Of a stretch of 64,000 nt of DNA, positions 55,000 to 64,000 are shown piece after piece; positions within the stretch are counted from its first letter, which is position 1; each line of letters opens with the position of its first letter. The translations under genes and the position numbers were made by a program. The DNA lies in assembly GCF_009908265.2 (NCBI RefSeq), contig NZ_JAAATX020000002.1, positions 186,001 through 250,000 of the forward strand, given 5' to 3'. This DNA is from Paragemmobacter amnigenus (GTDB lineage: Bacteria > Pseudomonadota > Alphaproteobacteria > Rhodobacterales > Rhodobacteraceae). Under the pieces are notes generated by a model. That model saw only the letters and a program-made list of their open reading frames with translations, was not told the origin of the DNA and did no database searches.

Positions 55000-55177
55000 G
55001 GCGGCGCGGCGCGCAGTCGGCGGTCGCGGGGCGGGACGGAACGCGGGCTGCCCGCGATGCGGAACCGGCCTGAAGCCTGCGGTCGTGTCGATGCACAGCA
55101 CTTGTGCGTCGCCTCTGCACTGGCCTTTGGTGGCGCTGCGCGCTAGGACGGCGCAGAGAGCTGCAAGGGCAACGCGC

Positions 55178-56275
55178 ATGAGCCAGACCAAGACCGACTT
55201 TTCCGACGCGATCTCTTCGACCGAAGAGATCATCGAGGATGCCCGCAACGGGCGGATGTTCATTCTGGTGGATCACGAGGACCGCGAGAACGAGGGCGAT
55301 CTGGTGATCCCCGCGCAGATGTGCACGCCGAGCGCGATCAACTTCATGGCCACCCACGGGCGCGGGCTGATCTGTCTGGCGATGCCGGGGGCGCGGATCG
55401 ACGCGCTGGGCCTGCCGCTGATGAGCCCGAAGAATTCGAGCCGCCACGAGACGGCCTTCACGCTGTCGATCGAGGCGCGCGAGGGGGTGACCACGGGCAT
55501 TTCGGCGGCGGACCGCGCGCGGACAGTGTCGGTGGCGATCGATCCGACGAAGGGGGCCGCGGATATCGCGACGCCGGGGCATATCTTCCCGCTACGGGCG
55601 CGCGAGGGGGGCGTGCTGGTGCGGGCAGGCCATACCGAGGCGGCGGTGGATGTCAGCCGTCTGGCGGGGCTGAACCCGTCGGGGGTGATCTGCGAGATCA
55701 TGAACGACGATGGCACGATGGCGCGCCTGCCGGACCTGATCACCTTTGCCCAGCGGCACGGGCTGAAGATCGGCACCATCTCGGACCTGATCGCCTATCG
55801 GCGGCGGCATGATAATCTGGTCAACGAAAAGGCCGTGAAGGCCGTGCAGTCGGTGCATGGCGGCGACTGGCTGATGCGGATCTATTCGGATGACACGCAG
55901 GGGGCCGAGCATGTGGTCCTGACCAAGGGGGATCTGACGGGAGATGCGCCGGTTCTGGTGCGTGTCCATTCGCTCAACCCGCTGGAGGATGTGCTGGGCA
56001 TCGGTGGCGGCGGCGACCTGCCCGCCGCCATGCGGCTGATCGCGGCCGAGGGGCGGGGCGTGGTGGTCCTGCTGCGCGATACGGCGATGAAGATGGTCGA
56101 AGGGGGCGAACATTCGCCCCAGACGCTGCGGCAATACGGGCTGGGCGCGCAGATCCTGTCGGCGCTGGGCCTGTCGCAGATCACGCTGGTGACGAATTCG
56201 CAGGCGCCGAAGGTGGTGGGGCTGGAGGCCTATGGTCTGACCATCACCGGTACGCGCGCGATCAGGGAGGCCTGA
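55178..56275 (+). CDS. ribB: RibBA with degenerate GTP cyclohydrolase II half (DHBP synthase)
   Basis: The N-terminal domain (about 1-205) is a 3,4-dihydroxy-2-butanone-4-phosphate synthase. It has the metal-site VDHEDRENEGDLVIPA, the FTLSIEAREGVTTGISAADRA loop and the GHTEAAVDVSRLAGL histidine. The C-terminal half (about 215-365) aligns with GTP cyclohydrolase II, but where active enzymes carry the zinc cysteines (a Cys after VHS and a CDC pair) this reads VHSLNPLEDVLGIGGGGDL, with no cysteine. The following R-x-E-G-R-G catalytic segment reads RDTAMKMVE. It is thus probably inactive as RibA. The start at 55178 begins MSQTKTDFS. Confidence 0.9.
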   Translation: MSQTKTDFSDAISSTEEIIEDARNGRMFILVDHEDRENEGDLVIPAQMCTPSAINFMATHGRGLICLAMPGARIDALGLPLMSPKNSSRHETAFTLSIEAREGVTTGISAADRARTVSVAIDPTKGAADIATPGHIFPLRAREGGVLVRAGHTEAAVDVSRLAGLNPSGVICEIMNDDGTMARLPDLITFAQRHGLKIGTISDLIAYRRRHDNLVNEKAVKAVQSVHGGDWLMRIYSDDTQGAEHVVLTKGDLTGDAPVLVRVHSLNPLEDVLGIGGGGDLPAAMRLIAAEGRGVVVLLRDTAMKMVEGGEHSPQTLRQYGLGAQILSALGLSQITLVTNSQAPKVVGLEAYGLTITGTRAIREA

Positions 56276-56276
56276 G

Positions 56277-56777
56277 ATGGCAAGCGCGGAACAGCATTAC
56301 ATCCTGCCGCTGCCGCAGTTCGACAGGCCGGTGCGCCTGCTGGTCGTGGTGGCACCCTATTACCGCGACATCGCGGACAACCTGATCAAGGGCGCACGGA
56401 CGGTCGCGGCAAAGGCGGGGGCCGAGGTCGAGGTGGTGGAGGTTCCCGGCGCGCTGGAGGTGCCTTCGGCCATCGCCATGGCCGAACGGCTGGCGAAATA
56501 TGACGGCTATGTCGCGCTGGGCTGTGTGATCCGGGGCGAGACGACGCATTACGAGACGGTCTGCAACGATTCCAGCCGCGCGCTGTCGCTGCTGGGGTTG
56601 CAGGGGGCCTGCATCGGCAATGGCATCCTGACGGTGGAGAACCGCCCGCAGGCCGAGGTGCGCGCCGATCCCGAGGGGCAGGACAAGGGCGGCGGGGCTG
56701 CGGCTGCGGCCTTGCATCTGGTCGCGCTTTCGCGCAAGTGGGCCGGCCAGACCAAGGGGATCGGATTCCGGGCATGA
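56277..56777 (+). CDS. ribH: 6,7-dimethyl-8-ribityllumazine synthase
   Basis: Condenses the RibB product with the ribitylaminouracil to give lumazine. 166 residues. Conserved segments are VAPYYRDIADNLIKGA, VPGALEVPSAIAMA, ALGCVIRGETTHYE and GNGILTVEN. It starts one base after the ribB stop and overlaps nusB by 4 bases, so it is translated as part of one operon. Confidence 0.95.
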   Translation: MASAEQHYILPLPQFDRPVRLLVVVAPYYRDIADNLIKGARTVAAKAGAEVEVVEVPGALEVPSAIAMAERLAKYDGYVALGCVIRGETTHYETVCNDSSRALSLLGLQGACIGNGILTVENRPQAEVRADPEGQDKGGGAAAAALHLVALSRKWAGQTKGIGFRA

Positions 56778-57235
56778 GCGCGCCTGACAAGAAGCAGATG
56801 AGATCGGCCGCGCGGCTTTATGCCGTGCAGGCGCTGTTCCAGATGGAGACGACGGGCCAGACCGTCGAATCCGTGGTACGCGAGTTCGAGACGCACCGTT
56901 TCGGCGAGGTGCTGGAAGAGGGCGAGATGGCCGAGGGCGATCCGGCGCATTTCCGCAAGGTCGTGGACGGGGCGGTGAACTGGCAGGCGAAGATCGACCA
57001 GATGACCGACCGCGCGCTGGTTGCGAAATGGCCCATCGACCGCATCGACCCCGTCATCCGCGCCCTGTTCCGCGCGGCCGGCGCCGAGCTTGTGGGCATG
57101 GACACCCCGCCCAAGGTGGCGATCAACGAATATGTCGAGGTCGCGAAGGCCTTTTTCCCGGACGGGAAGGAGTCGAAATTCGTCAATGCCGTCCTTGACC
57201 ACATGGCGCGCGAGGCGAAGCCTGCGGCTTTCTGA
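56774..57235 (+). CDS. nusB: Transcription antitermination factor NusB
   Basis: A 153-residue all-helical RNA-binding factor acting with NusE in rRNA antitermination. The N-terminal RSAARLYAVQALFQMETTGQ helix carries the basic RNA-contact surface, and the C-terminal DTPPKVAINEYVEVAKAFFPDGKESKFVNAVLDHM is the family signature. The start at 56774 gives an ATGA overlap with ribH. The ribH-nusB order is common. Confidence 0.94.
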   Translation: MSAPDKKQMRSAARLYAVQALFQMETTGQTVESVVREFETHRFGEVLEEGEMAEGDPAHFRKVVDGAVNWQAKIDQMTDRALVAKWPIDRIDPVIRALFRAAGAELVGMDTPPKVAINEYVEVAKAFFPDGKESKFVNAVLDHMAREAKPAAF

Positions 57236-57354
57236 CGCTTTTTGTGGCTGATTTCCGCCCGAACGGGGCCCTTGCCGCGACCTGCGGCAAAATGGGGCTG
57301 GCGATCCGGCGCAAGGGGGCTAGGCTTTCCCTTGATGATCACGGGAGTCGCGCC

Positions 57355-57681
57355 ATGCCGAAGCTTGTCCGTCTGTATATCCAGAGCATCGCCATCGGCT
57401 TCGGCCTGGCCTGCGGGTTCGTCGTGGCGCTGGTCGCGCTGGATGTGGCGGGGCTGCGGGGGTTGATCCTGGGGTCCGAGATGGGCGCGGTGGCGGCGGC
57501 GATGATGATCGTTTTCAACGGGATCATCTTTGCGGGGGCGCAGTTCGCCTATGCCGTGATGGGCATGGCCGAGCGCAGCGATACCCTGCGCGGTGGCCGC
57601 AGGCAGGGCAGGGCGCTGGTGCCGGTGCGCGTGCCGGTCGTCGCCAAGGCGCGGGTCGGCCAGCCGCGCAGCCGCCGTTAA
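57355..57681 (+). CDS. Small two-span membrane protein, paralogue A
   Basis: A 108-residue protein beginning MPKLVRLYIQSIAIGFGLA. It has two predicted membrane segments (about 8-30 and 42-66) and a basic cytoplasmic tail. It is paralogous to the next gene: the first 12 residues differ at two positions and the hydrophobic pattern is shared. The family is unknown to me. It stands 120 bases after nusB with its own probable promoter. The in-frame ORF to 57244 lacks a ribosome site. Confidence 0.72.
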   Translation: MPKLVRLYIQSIAIGFGLACGFVVALVALDVAGLRGLILGSEMGAVAAAMMIVFNGIIFAGAQFAYAVMGMAERSDTLRGGRRQGRALVPVRVPVVAKARVGQPRSRR

Positions 57682-57788
57682 GCGGGCGTCAGGACGTTTC
57701 AGGCATTTCCCCTGTCCTTCGTGCAAGTGTGCGACTGGACAGGGAACCGATGGCCCCTAGTTGGTTTTCCATGGACGGGAGGTCAGCC

Positions 57789-58082
57789 ATGCCGAAGCTC
57801 ATCCGCCTTTACATCGACAGCGTTCTGGTCGGGCTGGCCCTTGCCGTGGCTTTCATGGCCGTGCTGGTGGTGCTGGACATCGCGCATCTGCAACGGCTGG
57901 TGCTGGGGGCCGAGGGAGGCTTTCTGGCCGCGGGCATGGTCGTGCTGTTCTTCGGGGGGCTGTTCTCGTCGGTGCAGTTCGCGGTGCGGGTGGTGCTGCT
58001 GGACGTGGCGGAGGACCGCGCGGTGGAACACCGTCGGCGGCATGGCCGGGGCCGCAGCCCGCGCGACCGCCGCGACGACTGA
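57789..58082 (+). CDS. Small two-span membrane protein, paralogue B
   Basis: A 97-residue protein beginning MPKLIRLYIDSVLVGLALA, with two membrane segments and a C-terminal tail rich in arginine and histidine (HRRRHGRGRSPRDRRDD). A tandem duplicate of the gene at 57355, diverged to about half identity over the membrane part. GGAGG lies 8-12 bases before the ATG at 57789. Function unknown. Confidence 0.72.
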   Translation: MPKLIRLYIDSVLVGLALAVAFMAVLVVLDIAHLQRLVLGAEGGFLAAGMVVLFFGGLFSSVQFAVRVVLLDVAEDRAVEHRRRHGRGRSPRDRRDD

Positions 58083-58366
58083 GGGAAGGGGCGGGTGGCG
58101 GGCCCGCAGCAGCCGTGGACGGCATGGTTTTCCCGAGAGCCAGAGGTCTCAGGTGGGCGCCAGGTAGCAGGACCAGAATCCTGCCAGAGCCAGCCCCCGT
58201 TCGCTTGCTTATCGGCCACTGGAAAAGAGCCTCACACGCGAAGAGCAGCACCCGCCACCCACCGAGATAGGGCGAAGGGGGCACGGGCGCAAGCGCGGCG
58301 GGCCGTGCTGGGTGCAATGCCGGCGGGGTCTTGCGCGATGTTCACGATTGGTTCATGTTTGGCGCC
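58083..58366. other. Gene-free interval with stem-loops
   Basis: 284 bases with no supported gene. One clear stem, GCAGGA / TCCTGC around CCAGAA (within 58170-58190), is flanked by TGGC/GCCA and GGGC/GCCC complementary pieces. I could not match it to an RNA family; it may be only the mmcB promoter and leader. Confidence 0.35.
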
Positions 58367-58837
58367 ATGGACCAGACCGTGGACACCCTGCCCGCCATGC
58401 CCGGCCAGCGCCTTGCGCGCGGGGTCTGCCGTGCGCTGCGCGGAATGGATTTCGTGACGGTGGAGGAACTGGTGCCCGCGCCGGGACTGCGGGTGGATGT
58501 CATGGCTCTGGGCCCGCGGGGCGAGGTCTGGGTGGTGGAATGCAAGTCGGGCCGCGCGGATTACCGGTCGGATCGCAAGTGGCAGCATTATCTGGATTGG
58601 TGCGACCGGTTCTTCTGGGCCGTGGATGCCGAGTTTCCTGTCGAGCTGCTACCTGCCGAGACGGGGCTGATTCTGGCCGATCCCTATGATGCCGAAGTCT
58701 TGCGGATGGGACCGGAAACGCCGCTGGCCCCCGCGCGGCGCAAGGTCATGGTGCAGAAATTCGCCCGCCATGCCGCGACACGGCTGCAGGCCCTGCGCGA
58801 CCCCGCTGCCTTCGGTTCGGGGGCGGGCTGGGTCTGA
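58367..58837 (+). CDS. mmcB: MmcB-family DNA repair protein
   Basis: A 156-residue protein of the MmcB/DUF1052 family, known in Caulobacter from mitomycin-C resistance. The restriction-endonuclease-like core is visible: RVDVMALGPRGEVWVVECKSGRADYRSDRKWQHYLDWCDRFFWAV, with Asp...Glu-x-Lys metal site residues. The start at 58367 (MDQTVDTLP) is most like homologues; ATG codons at 58331 and 58355 are possible. Confidence 0.87.
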   Translation: MDQTVDTLPAMPGQRLARGVCRALRGMDFVTVEELVPAPGLRVDVMALGPRGEVWVVECKSGRADYRSDRKWQHYLDWCDRFFWAVDAEFPVELLPAETGLILADPYDAEVLRMGPETPLAPARRKVMVQKFARHAATRLQALRDPAAFGSGAGWV

Positions 58838-58838
58838 C

Positions 58839-59051
58839 TCAGCGGCGCTTGGGCTTGGCGCCTGTGCCCATGCTGCGGGCGGCCTCGGCCGCGGCGCGGA
58901 GTTCCTCGGCGATTTCCTCGGCCTCGTCGGGGTCGAAGTCCAGCGGCAGTTCGATGCCGCCCTCGGCCTCGACATAGATGCGGACCATGCCGAGATCGGT
59001 GGGCCCGATCTGGATATTGGCGGCGATGTCGCTTTGCTTGTCGATGCCCAT
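58839..59051 (-). CDS. DUF6324-like small acidic protein
   Basis: A 70-residue protein (MGIDKQSDIAANIQIGPTDLGMVRIYVEAEGGIELPLDFDPDEAEEIAEEL...), beta-rich then helical and acidic, with a short basic end. It resembles a small Rhodobacterales family (DUF6324, from memory) of unknown function. AGGAGG lies 7 bases before the ATG at 59051. Convergent with mmcB with one base between the stops. Confidence 0.72.
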   Translation of the reverse strand: MGIDKQSDIAANIQIGPTDLGMVRIYVEAEGGIELPLDFDPDEAEEIAEELRAAAEAARSMGTGAKPKRR

Positions 59052-59169
59052 GGGTGGCCTCCTGTCCGGTCTTGGACTGGCGTAGCGCGGGCGCGGGGCA
59101 GAGGCAAGGCATGGGGTGCATTCCGCCTCTTGCAATCCCCTGACGGCAGGGGTAAACGCCCCCGCAAGT

Positions 59170-59246
59170 GCCGCCTTAGCTCAGTTGGTTAGAGCACCAG
59201 ATTGTGGATCTGGGGGTCCCCCGTTCGAGCCGGGGAGGCGGTACCA
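59170..59246 (+). tRNA. tRNA-His (GTG), CCA encoded
   Basis: A complete cloverleaf. Acceptor GCCGCCT pairs with AGGCGGT (G1-U72 wobble), the D arm contains AGCTCAGTTGGTTAGAGC, anticodon stem CCAGA/TCTGG holds loop TTGTGGA (anticodon GTG), and the T arm contains GTTCGAGCC. The discriminator is A73 (59243) and CCA is encoded (59244-59246). The base at -1 is T, not G, as expected in alphaproteobacteria, where tRNA-His lacks G-1. Confidence 0.95.
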
Positions 59247-59418
59247 TCTGAACCACCTGTTTTGTTGGACGAAGTGCAGGCCCCCGGGCGGCCCGTTTTG
59301 CCGTGGGTCGCAGGCAGAGGGCTGGGGCGTGGCGCGCCGCGGGGATGCGCCGCGGGATCGGGCACGGCAACCGGTGAGGCTGGATCACCCCTTCCGTCAC
59401 CAGTCGATCGGCCCCGTT

Positions 59419-60309
59419 TCAGTCGCCGCCCCTGACGCTGGCGCGCGGCGGAGCGGAGTTGGCGAAGCTGCCGGCGATGTATTCCTCGAGGCGCGAAAGG
59501 GCTTCGGACCTGATGCCCGCCATGCGGTGCAGGCGCAGTTGCAGATGGCCCAGGGGCGGAAGCCCGTCCGCCTCGGTCAGGCTTTTCGTTCCGGGCGGGA
59601 TGGTGCTGGCTGCCATGGCGGTGATGCCAATTCCAGCCTGCACCGCCGCGGAAATTCCGTTGTAGCTGGAGCTGAGATAGACGATCCGACAGGGGTGGTC
59701 GATCTGGTTCAGTCCGCGCAGCATGCGCGTGCGATAGATGCAGGGCGGCGGCGCGAGGACGAGCGGCAGCGGGCTGCGGGTGTGGCTCGAATGATCCTCG
59801 CTGCCGACCCAGACCAACGGTTCGTTGTGGATCGATGTCCCCCCTTCCTCGGACGAATCCTCGTGGAGGGCGACGACCAGATCGAACTCTCCGGCAAGCT
59901 GGCGGCGCAGGAGATTCTTGCTCAGGTCGCTCGTCACCTCGAGCATCACGTTGGGATGGGTCTGCGCGAATTTGCCGAGGAAGTCGGGCAAAAGGGAGGC
60001 CGTGTATTCGTGCGGCGCGCCCAGACGGACGCGGCCGGCGACCGTGGGTTGCCGCAGACTGGCGATGATCTGGTCATTCAAGGCAAGGATGCGCCGCGCA
60101 TGCTGCGCCACGGTGCGGCCTTCCGAGGTGAGGTGCAGGTTATGAGCATCCCTTTGGAAAAGCACGGCATTCACTGTCTCTTCCAGTCGCTTGATCTGGA
60201 GACTGACAGCCGAGGGGGTGCGTCCGACGATGCCTGCCGCACGGGTAAAGCTGCCATGGTCGATGGCTGTCACGAAGGTCCGCAGGAGATCCGTCGGGAT
60301 ATTTTGCAT
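59419..60309 (-). CDS. LysR-family transcriptional regulator
   Basis: A 296-residue LysR regulator. The N-terminal helix-turn-helix is LLRTFVTAIDHGSFTRAAGIVGRTPSAVSLQIKRLEE (about 7-43), followed by the effector domain with GRVRLGAPHEYTASLLPDFLGKFAQTHPNVMLEV. It is divergent from the cycA-lpd-lipA genes across 294 bases of AT-richer DNA, so it is the likely regulator of that unit. The inducer is unknown. I chose the ATG at 60309, the usual distance before the HTH. Confidence 0.87.
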   Translation of the reverse strand: MQNIPTDLLRTFVTAIDHGSFTRAAGIVGRTPSAVSLQIKRLEETVNAVLFQRDAHNLHLTSEGRTVAQHARRILALNDQIIASLRQPTVAGRVRLGAPHEYTASLLPDFLGKFAQTHPNVMLEVTSDLSKNLLRRQLAGEFDLVVALHEDSSEEGGTSIHNEPLVWVGSEDHSSHTRSPLPLVLAPPPCIYRTRMLRGLNQIDHPCRIVYLSSSYNGISAAVQAGIGITAMAASTIPPGTKSLTEADGLPPLGHLQLRLHRMAGIRSEALSRLEEYIAGSFANSAPPRASVRGGD

Positions 60310-60603
60310 CCGGGTTATATCATTAGCAACGCTCAACATAAGTTTTGTACTATGAATTTCACAAATGTCAAAGTTTTCCTATTTTGGCGTCGCCCGCTGT
60401 GATGTCTGCGGCAGCACTTCGTTTCTGACCGCCTGATCCCGCGCGGATCTCTGTCAGCCGGAGGGGCGGCCATTCTAGCGCGGGTCGTCGAGGAGGCGAC
60501 TTTTGCAAGCACGAGAACATCCCGGCGCGATGCACGCCGGGGACCGTCACCGCCTGCGGTGCCGGAGTGCGAGGGACTGTGGAATAAGAGAGGAGAGATA
60601 CGA
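60310..60603. promoter_or_regulatory. Divergent lysR-cycA control region
   Basis: A 294-base intergenic region. 60310-60390 is clearly AT-richer than the rest of the window and contains several T-N11-A-type stretches typical of LysR boxes, for instance around 60355-60372. Exact promoters cannot be fixed by eye. Confidence 0.5.
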
Positions 60604-62064
60604 ATGACCACCTCGAGCGGCCAAAGCGGCCAAGGGGGCAAGACCGCAGATGGTGGAGACCATCTGGAGCGGAACCTGACGAACCGGCATATCCAGCTGA
60701 TCGCGATCGGCGGGGCCATCGGGACCGGATTGTTCATGGGGTCCGGAAAGACGATCTCGCTTGCCGGTCCCTCGGTGTTGTTCGTCTACGCCATCATCGG
60801 GTTCTTCCTCTATTTCGTCATGCGGGCGATGGGGGAAATCCTGCTGTCGAACCTGCATTACAAATCCTTTGCCGATTTCGCCGCCGACCTGATCGGTCCC
60901 TGGGCCGGGTTCTTCGTCGGCTGGACCTACTGGTTCTGCTGGATCGTGACGGGTGTGGCGGACATCGTGGCGATCACCGGCTACTTCACCTTCTGGTGGC
61001 CGGAACTGGCGCTGTGGATTCCGGCGCTGGCGACCATCTTGCTGCTGCTCGTGCTGAACCTGCCGTCCGTGAAGGCCTTTGGCGAGCTGGAATTCTGGTT
61101 TGCCATCATCAAGATCATCGCCATCGCAGCGCTGGTCCTTGTGGGGACCGTCATGGTGATGCGCGGCTTCGTCGCGCCGAACGGGGCGGTGGCGCAGGTG
61201 TCGAACCTGTGGAATGACGGCGGCATGTTCCCGCAGGGTTTCATGGGTTTTGTCGCGGGCTTCCAGATCGCGGTCTTTGCCTTTGTCGGGATCGAACTGG
61301 TCGGCACAACGGCGGCCGAGGCGAAGGATCCCGAAAAGACCCTGCCGCGCGCCATCCGCGCCATTCCGATCCGCGTCATGCTGTTCTACATCGGCGCGCT
61401 GGTTGCCATCATGATGGTGACGCCCTGGCGCGAAATGGTGGCGGGCCAGAGCCCCTTTGTGTCGATGTTCGCGCTGGCGGGCCTTGGCGTTGCGGCCTCG
61501 GTCGTCAACTTCGTGGTGCTGACCTCGGCCACGTCTTCGGCCAACTCGGGCATCTATTCCACCTCGCGCATGGTGTATGGCCTGGCGCAGGAGGGGGATG
61601 CACCCGCGCTGTTCGGCAAGCTGAGCCGCCGCCACGTGCCGGTGAACGCGCTGCTGTTCTCCTGCCTGTTCCTGCTGACCTCGCTGTTCCTGCTGTTCTC
61701 GGGCGAGACGGTGCTGGCGGCCTTCACGCTGGTCACCACGATCTCGGCGCTGCTGTTCATGTTCGTCTGGACCATGATCCTGGTCAGCTACATCGCCTAT
61801 CGCAAGAAGCGGCCCGAGCTGCACGCGGCGTCGAAGTTCAAGATGCCGGGCGGCGTGGCGATGTGCTGGGCGGTGCTGGCCTTCTTCGGCTTCCTGATCT
61901 GGGCGCTGACGCAGCAGGCGGACACGTTGCAGGCGCTGCTGGTGACGCCGGTGTGGTTCGCGGTGCTGGGCGTGGCTTGGGCCATCATCCGCAAGCAGCC
62001 GCGCCATCTGAAGCAGTACGAGGCCTTCCGTCACGAACTGGACGAAGCGGACCCCGCCGTCTGA
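60604..62064 (+). CDS. cycA: CycA-like glycine/D-alanine/D-serine permease
   Basis: A 486-residue amino acid permease (APC superfamily) with twelve segments, closely resembling enterobacterial CycA along its length (NLTNRHIQLIAIGGAIGTGLFMGSGKTISLAGPS; GFVAGFQIAVFAFVGIELVGTTAAEAKDPEKTLPRAI). CycA imports glycine, D-alanine and D-serine with H+. A ribosome site (GGAGAG) precedes the ATG at 60604. It is followed by lpd and lipA, hinting at glycine use through the lipoamide-dependent cleavage system. Confidence 0.88.
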   Translation: MTTSSGQSGQGGKTADGGDHLERNLTNRHIQLIAIGGAIGTGLFMGSGKTISLAGPSVLFVYAIIGFFLYFVMRAMGEILLSNLHYKSFADFAADLIGPWAGFFVGWTYWFCWIVTGVADIVAITGYFTFWWPELALWIPALATILLLLVLNLPSVKAFGELEFWFAIIKIIAIAALVLVGTVMVMRGFVAPNGAVAQVSNLWNDGGMFPQGFMGFVAGFQIAVFAFVGIELVGTTAAEAKDPEKTLPRAIRAIPIRVMLFYIGALVAIMMVTPWREMVAGQSPFVSMFALAGLGVAASVVNFVVLTSATSSANSGIYSTSRMVYGLAQEGDAPALFGKLSRRHVPVNALLFSCLFLLTSLFLLFSGETVLAAFTLVTTISALLFMFVWTMILVSYIAYRKKRPELHAASKFKMPGGVAMCWAVLAFFGFLIWALTQQADTLQALLVTPVWFAVLGVAWAIIRKQPRHLKQYEAFRHELDEADPAV

Positions 62065-62136
62065 CCGGCGATGCAGACGGGACGCGGGCCAAGGTCCGCG
62101 TCCCACCCCACCCCAACGCGCTTTGCGGAGCCTGAC

Positions 62137-63525
<1,389 letters not shown>

Positions 63526-63535
63526 GGGGGAGGCG

Positions 63536-64000
63536 ATGAAGGATTTTCCCGACAAGCCGCGCCATCCCGAAAAGGCGCATCGGCCCGCCTCTGGCGTGGC
63601 GCGCAAACCGGACTGGATCCGCGTGTCGCGCGCCGACAGCCGCGACTATGCCGAAACGCGCCGCATCCTGAAGGACAATGCGCTGACCACCGTCTGCGAG
63701 GAAGCGGCCTGTCCGAACCGCGGCGAATGCTGGTCGCAGCGCCATGCCACCATGATGATCATGGGCGAGACCTGCACGCGCGGCTGTTCCTTCTGCAACG
63801 TGGCGACGGGGCGTCCCGACGCGCTGGACGCGTTCGAACCGGGGCGCGTGGCGGATGCGGTGGCGAAGCTGGGGCTGCGCCATGTTGTCATCACCTCGGT
63901 TGACCGCGACGACCTGACGGATGGCGGCGCGGCGCATTTCGCGCAGACCATCCGTGCCACGCGACACCGCAACCCCGCGACGACGATCGAGGTGCTGGTG
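63536..64000 (+). CDS. lipA: Lipoyl synthase, N-terminal part (3' truncated by window)
   Basis: Radical-SAM enzyme inserting sulfur into octanoyl-protein to form lipoate. 155 residues are visible: the auxiliary cluster motif [12 protein letters not shown] (Cys54, Cys59, Cys65) and the radical-SAM [15 protein letters not shown] (Cys80, Cys84, Cys87), then the [18 protein letters not shown] segment. It starts 10 bases after lpd with GGGGGAGG upstream. The frame is still open at the right edge. Confidence 0.95.
   Translation, partial: MKDFPDKPRHPEKAHRPASGVARKPDWIRVSRADSRDYAETRRILKDNALTTVCEEAACPNRGECWSQRHATMMIMGETCTRGCSFCNVATGRPDALDAFEPGRVADAVAKLGLRHVVITSVDRDDLTDGGAAHFAQTIRATRHRNPATTIEVLV

Noticed and set aside
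55000-55177. Possible FMN riboswitch between ribE and ribB
   Set aside because: The 178-base spacer is GC-rich but I see none of the conserved FMN-aptamer sequence blocks.
58083-58366. 6S RNA, SRP RNA or cobalamin riboswitch
   Set aside because: No SRP apical GGAAG-type motif, no B12-box match and no convincing 6S open-bubble layout on either strand; kept only as an unexplained interval.

Overview
The window is 64 kb of very GC-rich, densely coding chromosome. It contains no rRNA, CRISPR array, insertion sequence or prophage genes. Several features point to an alphaproteobacterium of the Rhodobacteraceae: a ChoXWV/BetIBA choline block, a PccB/PccA/methylmalonyl-CoA mutase cluster with an ScfR/PccR-type regulator, a Ppk-Ppx block beside an Hda-like gene, MmcB, SdhE, and a tRNA-His without G-1 and with A73. 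The genus cannot be fixed from the sequence alone.

Layout. The left edge is the 3' end of topA (2-556), then a small exported protein. 1.3-9.0 kb is choline uptake and oxidation: choX-choW-choV leftward, betI-betB-(PLP dehydratase)-betA rightward, with a BetI-type palindrome between the divergent units. A secreted nuclease and a YdcH-like gene follow. 10-22 kb is propionyl-CoA assimilation: the ScfR/PccR regulator, a Bcr/CflA exporter, a DUF486 protein, pccB, four small (mostly exported or lipoprotein) genes, pccA, a DUF4174 protein and methylmalonyl-CoA mutase. TTTGCAAA octamers precede the regulator and pccB. A Tat-type amine oxidase follows.

32.3-23.3 kb is one long leftward block: AI-2E-type permease, hda-like gene, ppk, ppx, VOC protein, GNAT, DjlA-like protein, EEP-family protein and a small exported protein. 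32.4-38.2 kb holds proS, a hemolysin III-like protein, LolCD, a lipoprotein cytochrome c and a sugar epimerase. 38-42.4 kb holds an orphan Phd-like antitoxin, parE, a small wHTH protein, a HigBA-type toxin-antitoxin pair and a GST. 42.5-49.3 kb holds ppk2, a DUF1007/NicO metal transport pair, a MATE exporter, an aspartate aminotransferase, sdhE and a MarR regulator. 49.7-54.2 kb is a leftward capsule operon (kpsS-, wza-, kpsC-like). 54.4-57.2 kb is ribE-ribBA-ribH-nusB, followed by two tandem paralogous membrane proteins, mmcB, a DUF6324-like protein and tRNA-His. The right edge is a LysR gene divergent from cycA, then lpd and a lipA gene cut by the window end.

The least explained structure lies in non-coding DNA. 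Two composite elements (about 45.09-45.21 kb and 49.50-49.67 kb) each hold four short perfect or near-perfect palindromes. The arm sequences differ from hairpin to hairpin but remain self-complementary around a constant 7-nt core, TGACGCA or its reverse complement. Each element starts at or within a base of a gene's TAG stop codon. Three other families of short palindromic repeats also occur. Other points of interest are a RibBA whose GTP cyclohydrolase II half has lost its zinc cysteines, and a PLP dehydratase inserted in the bet operon.
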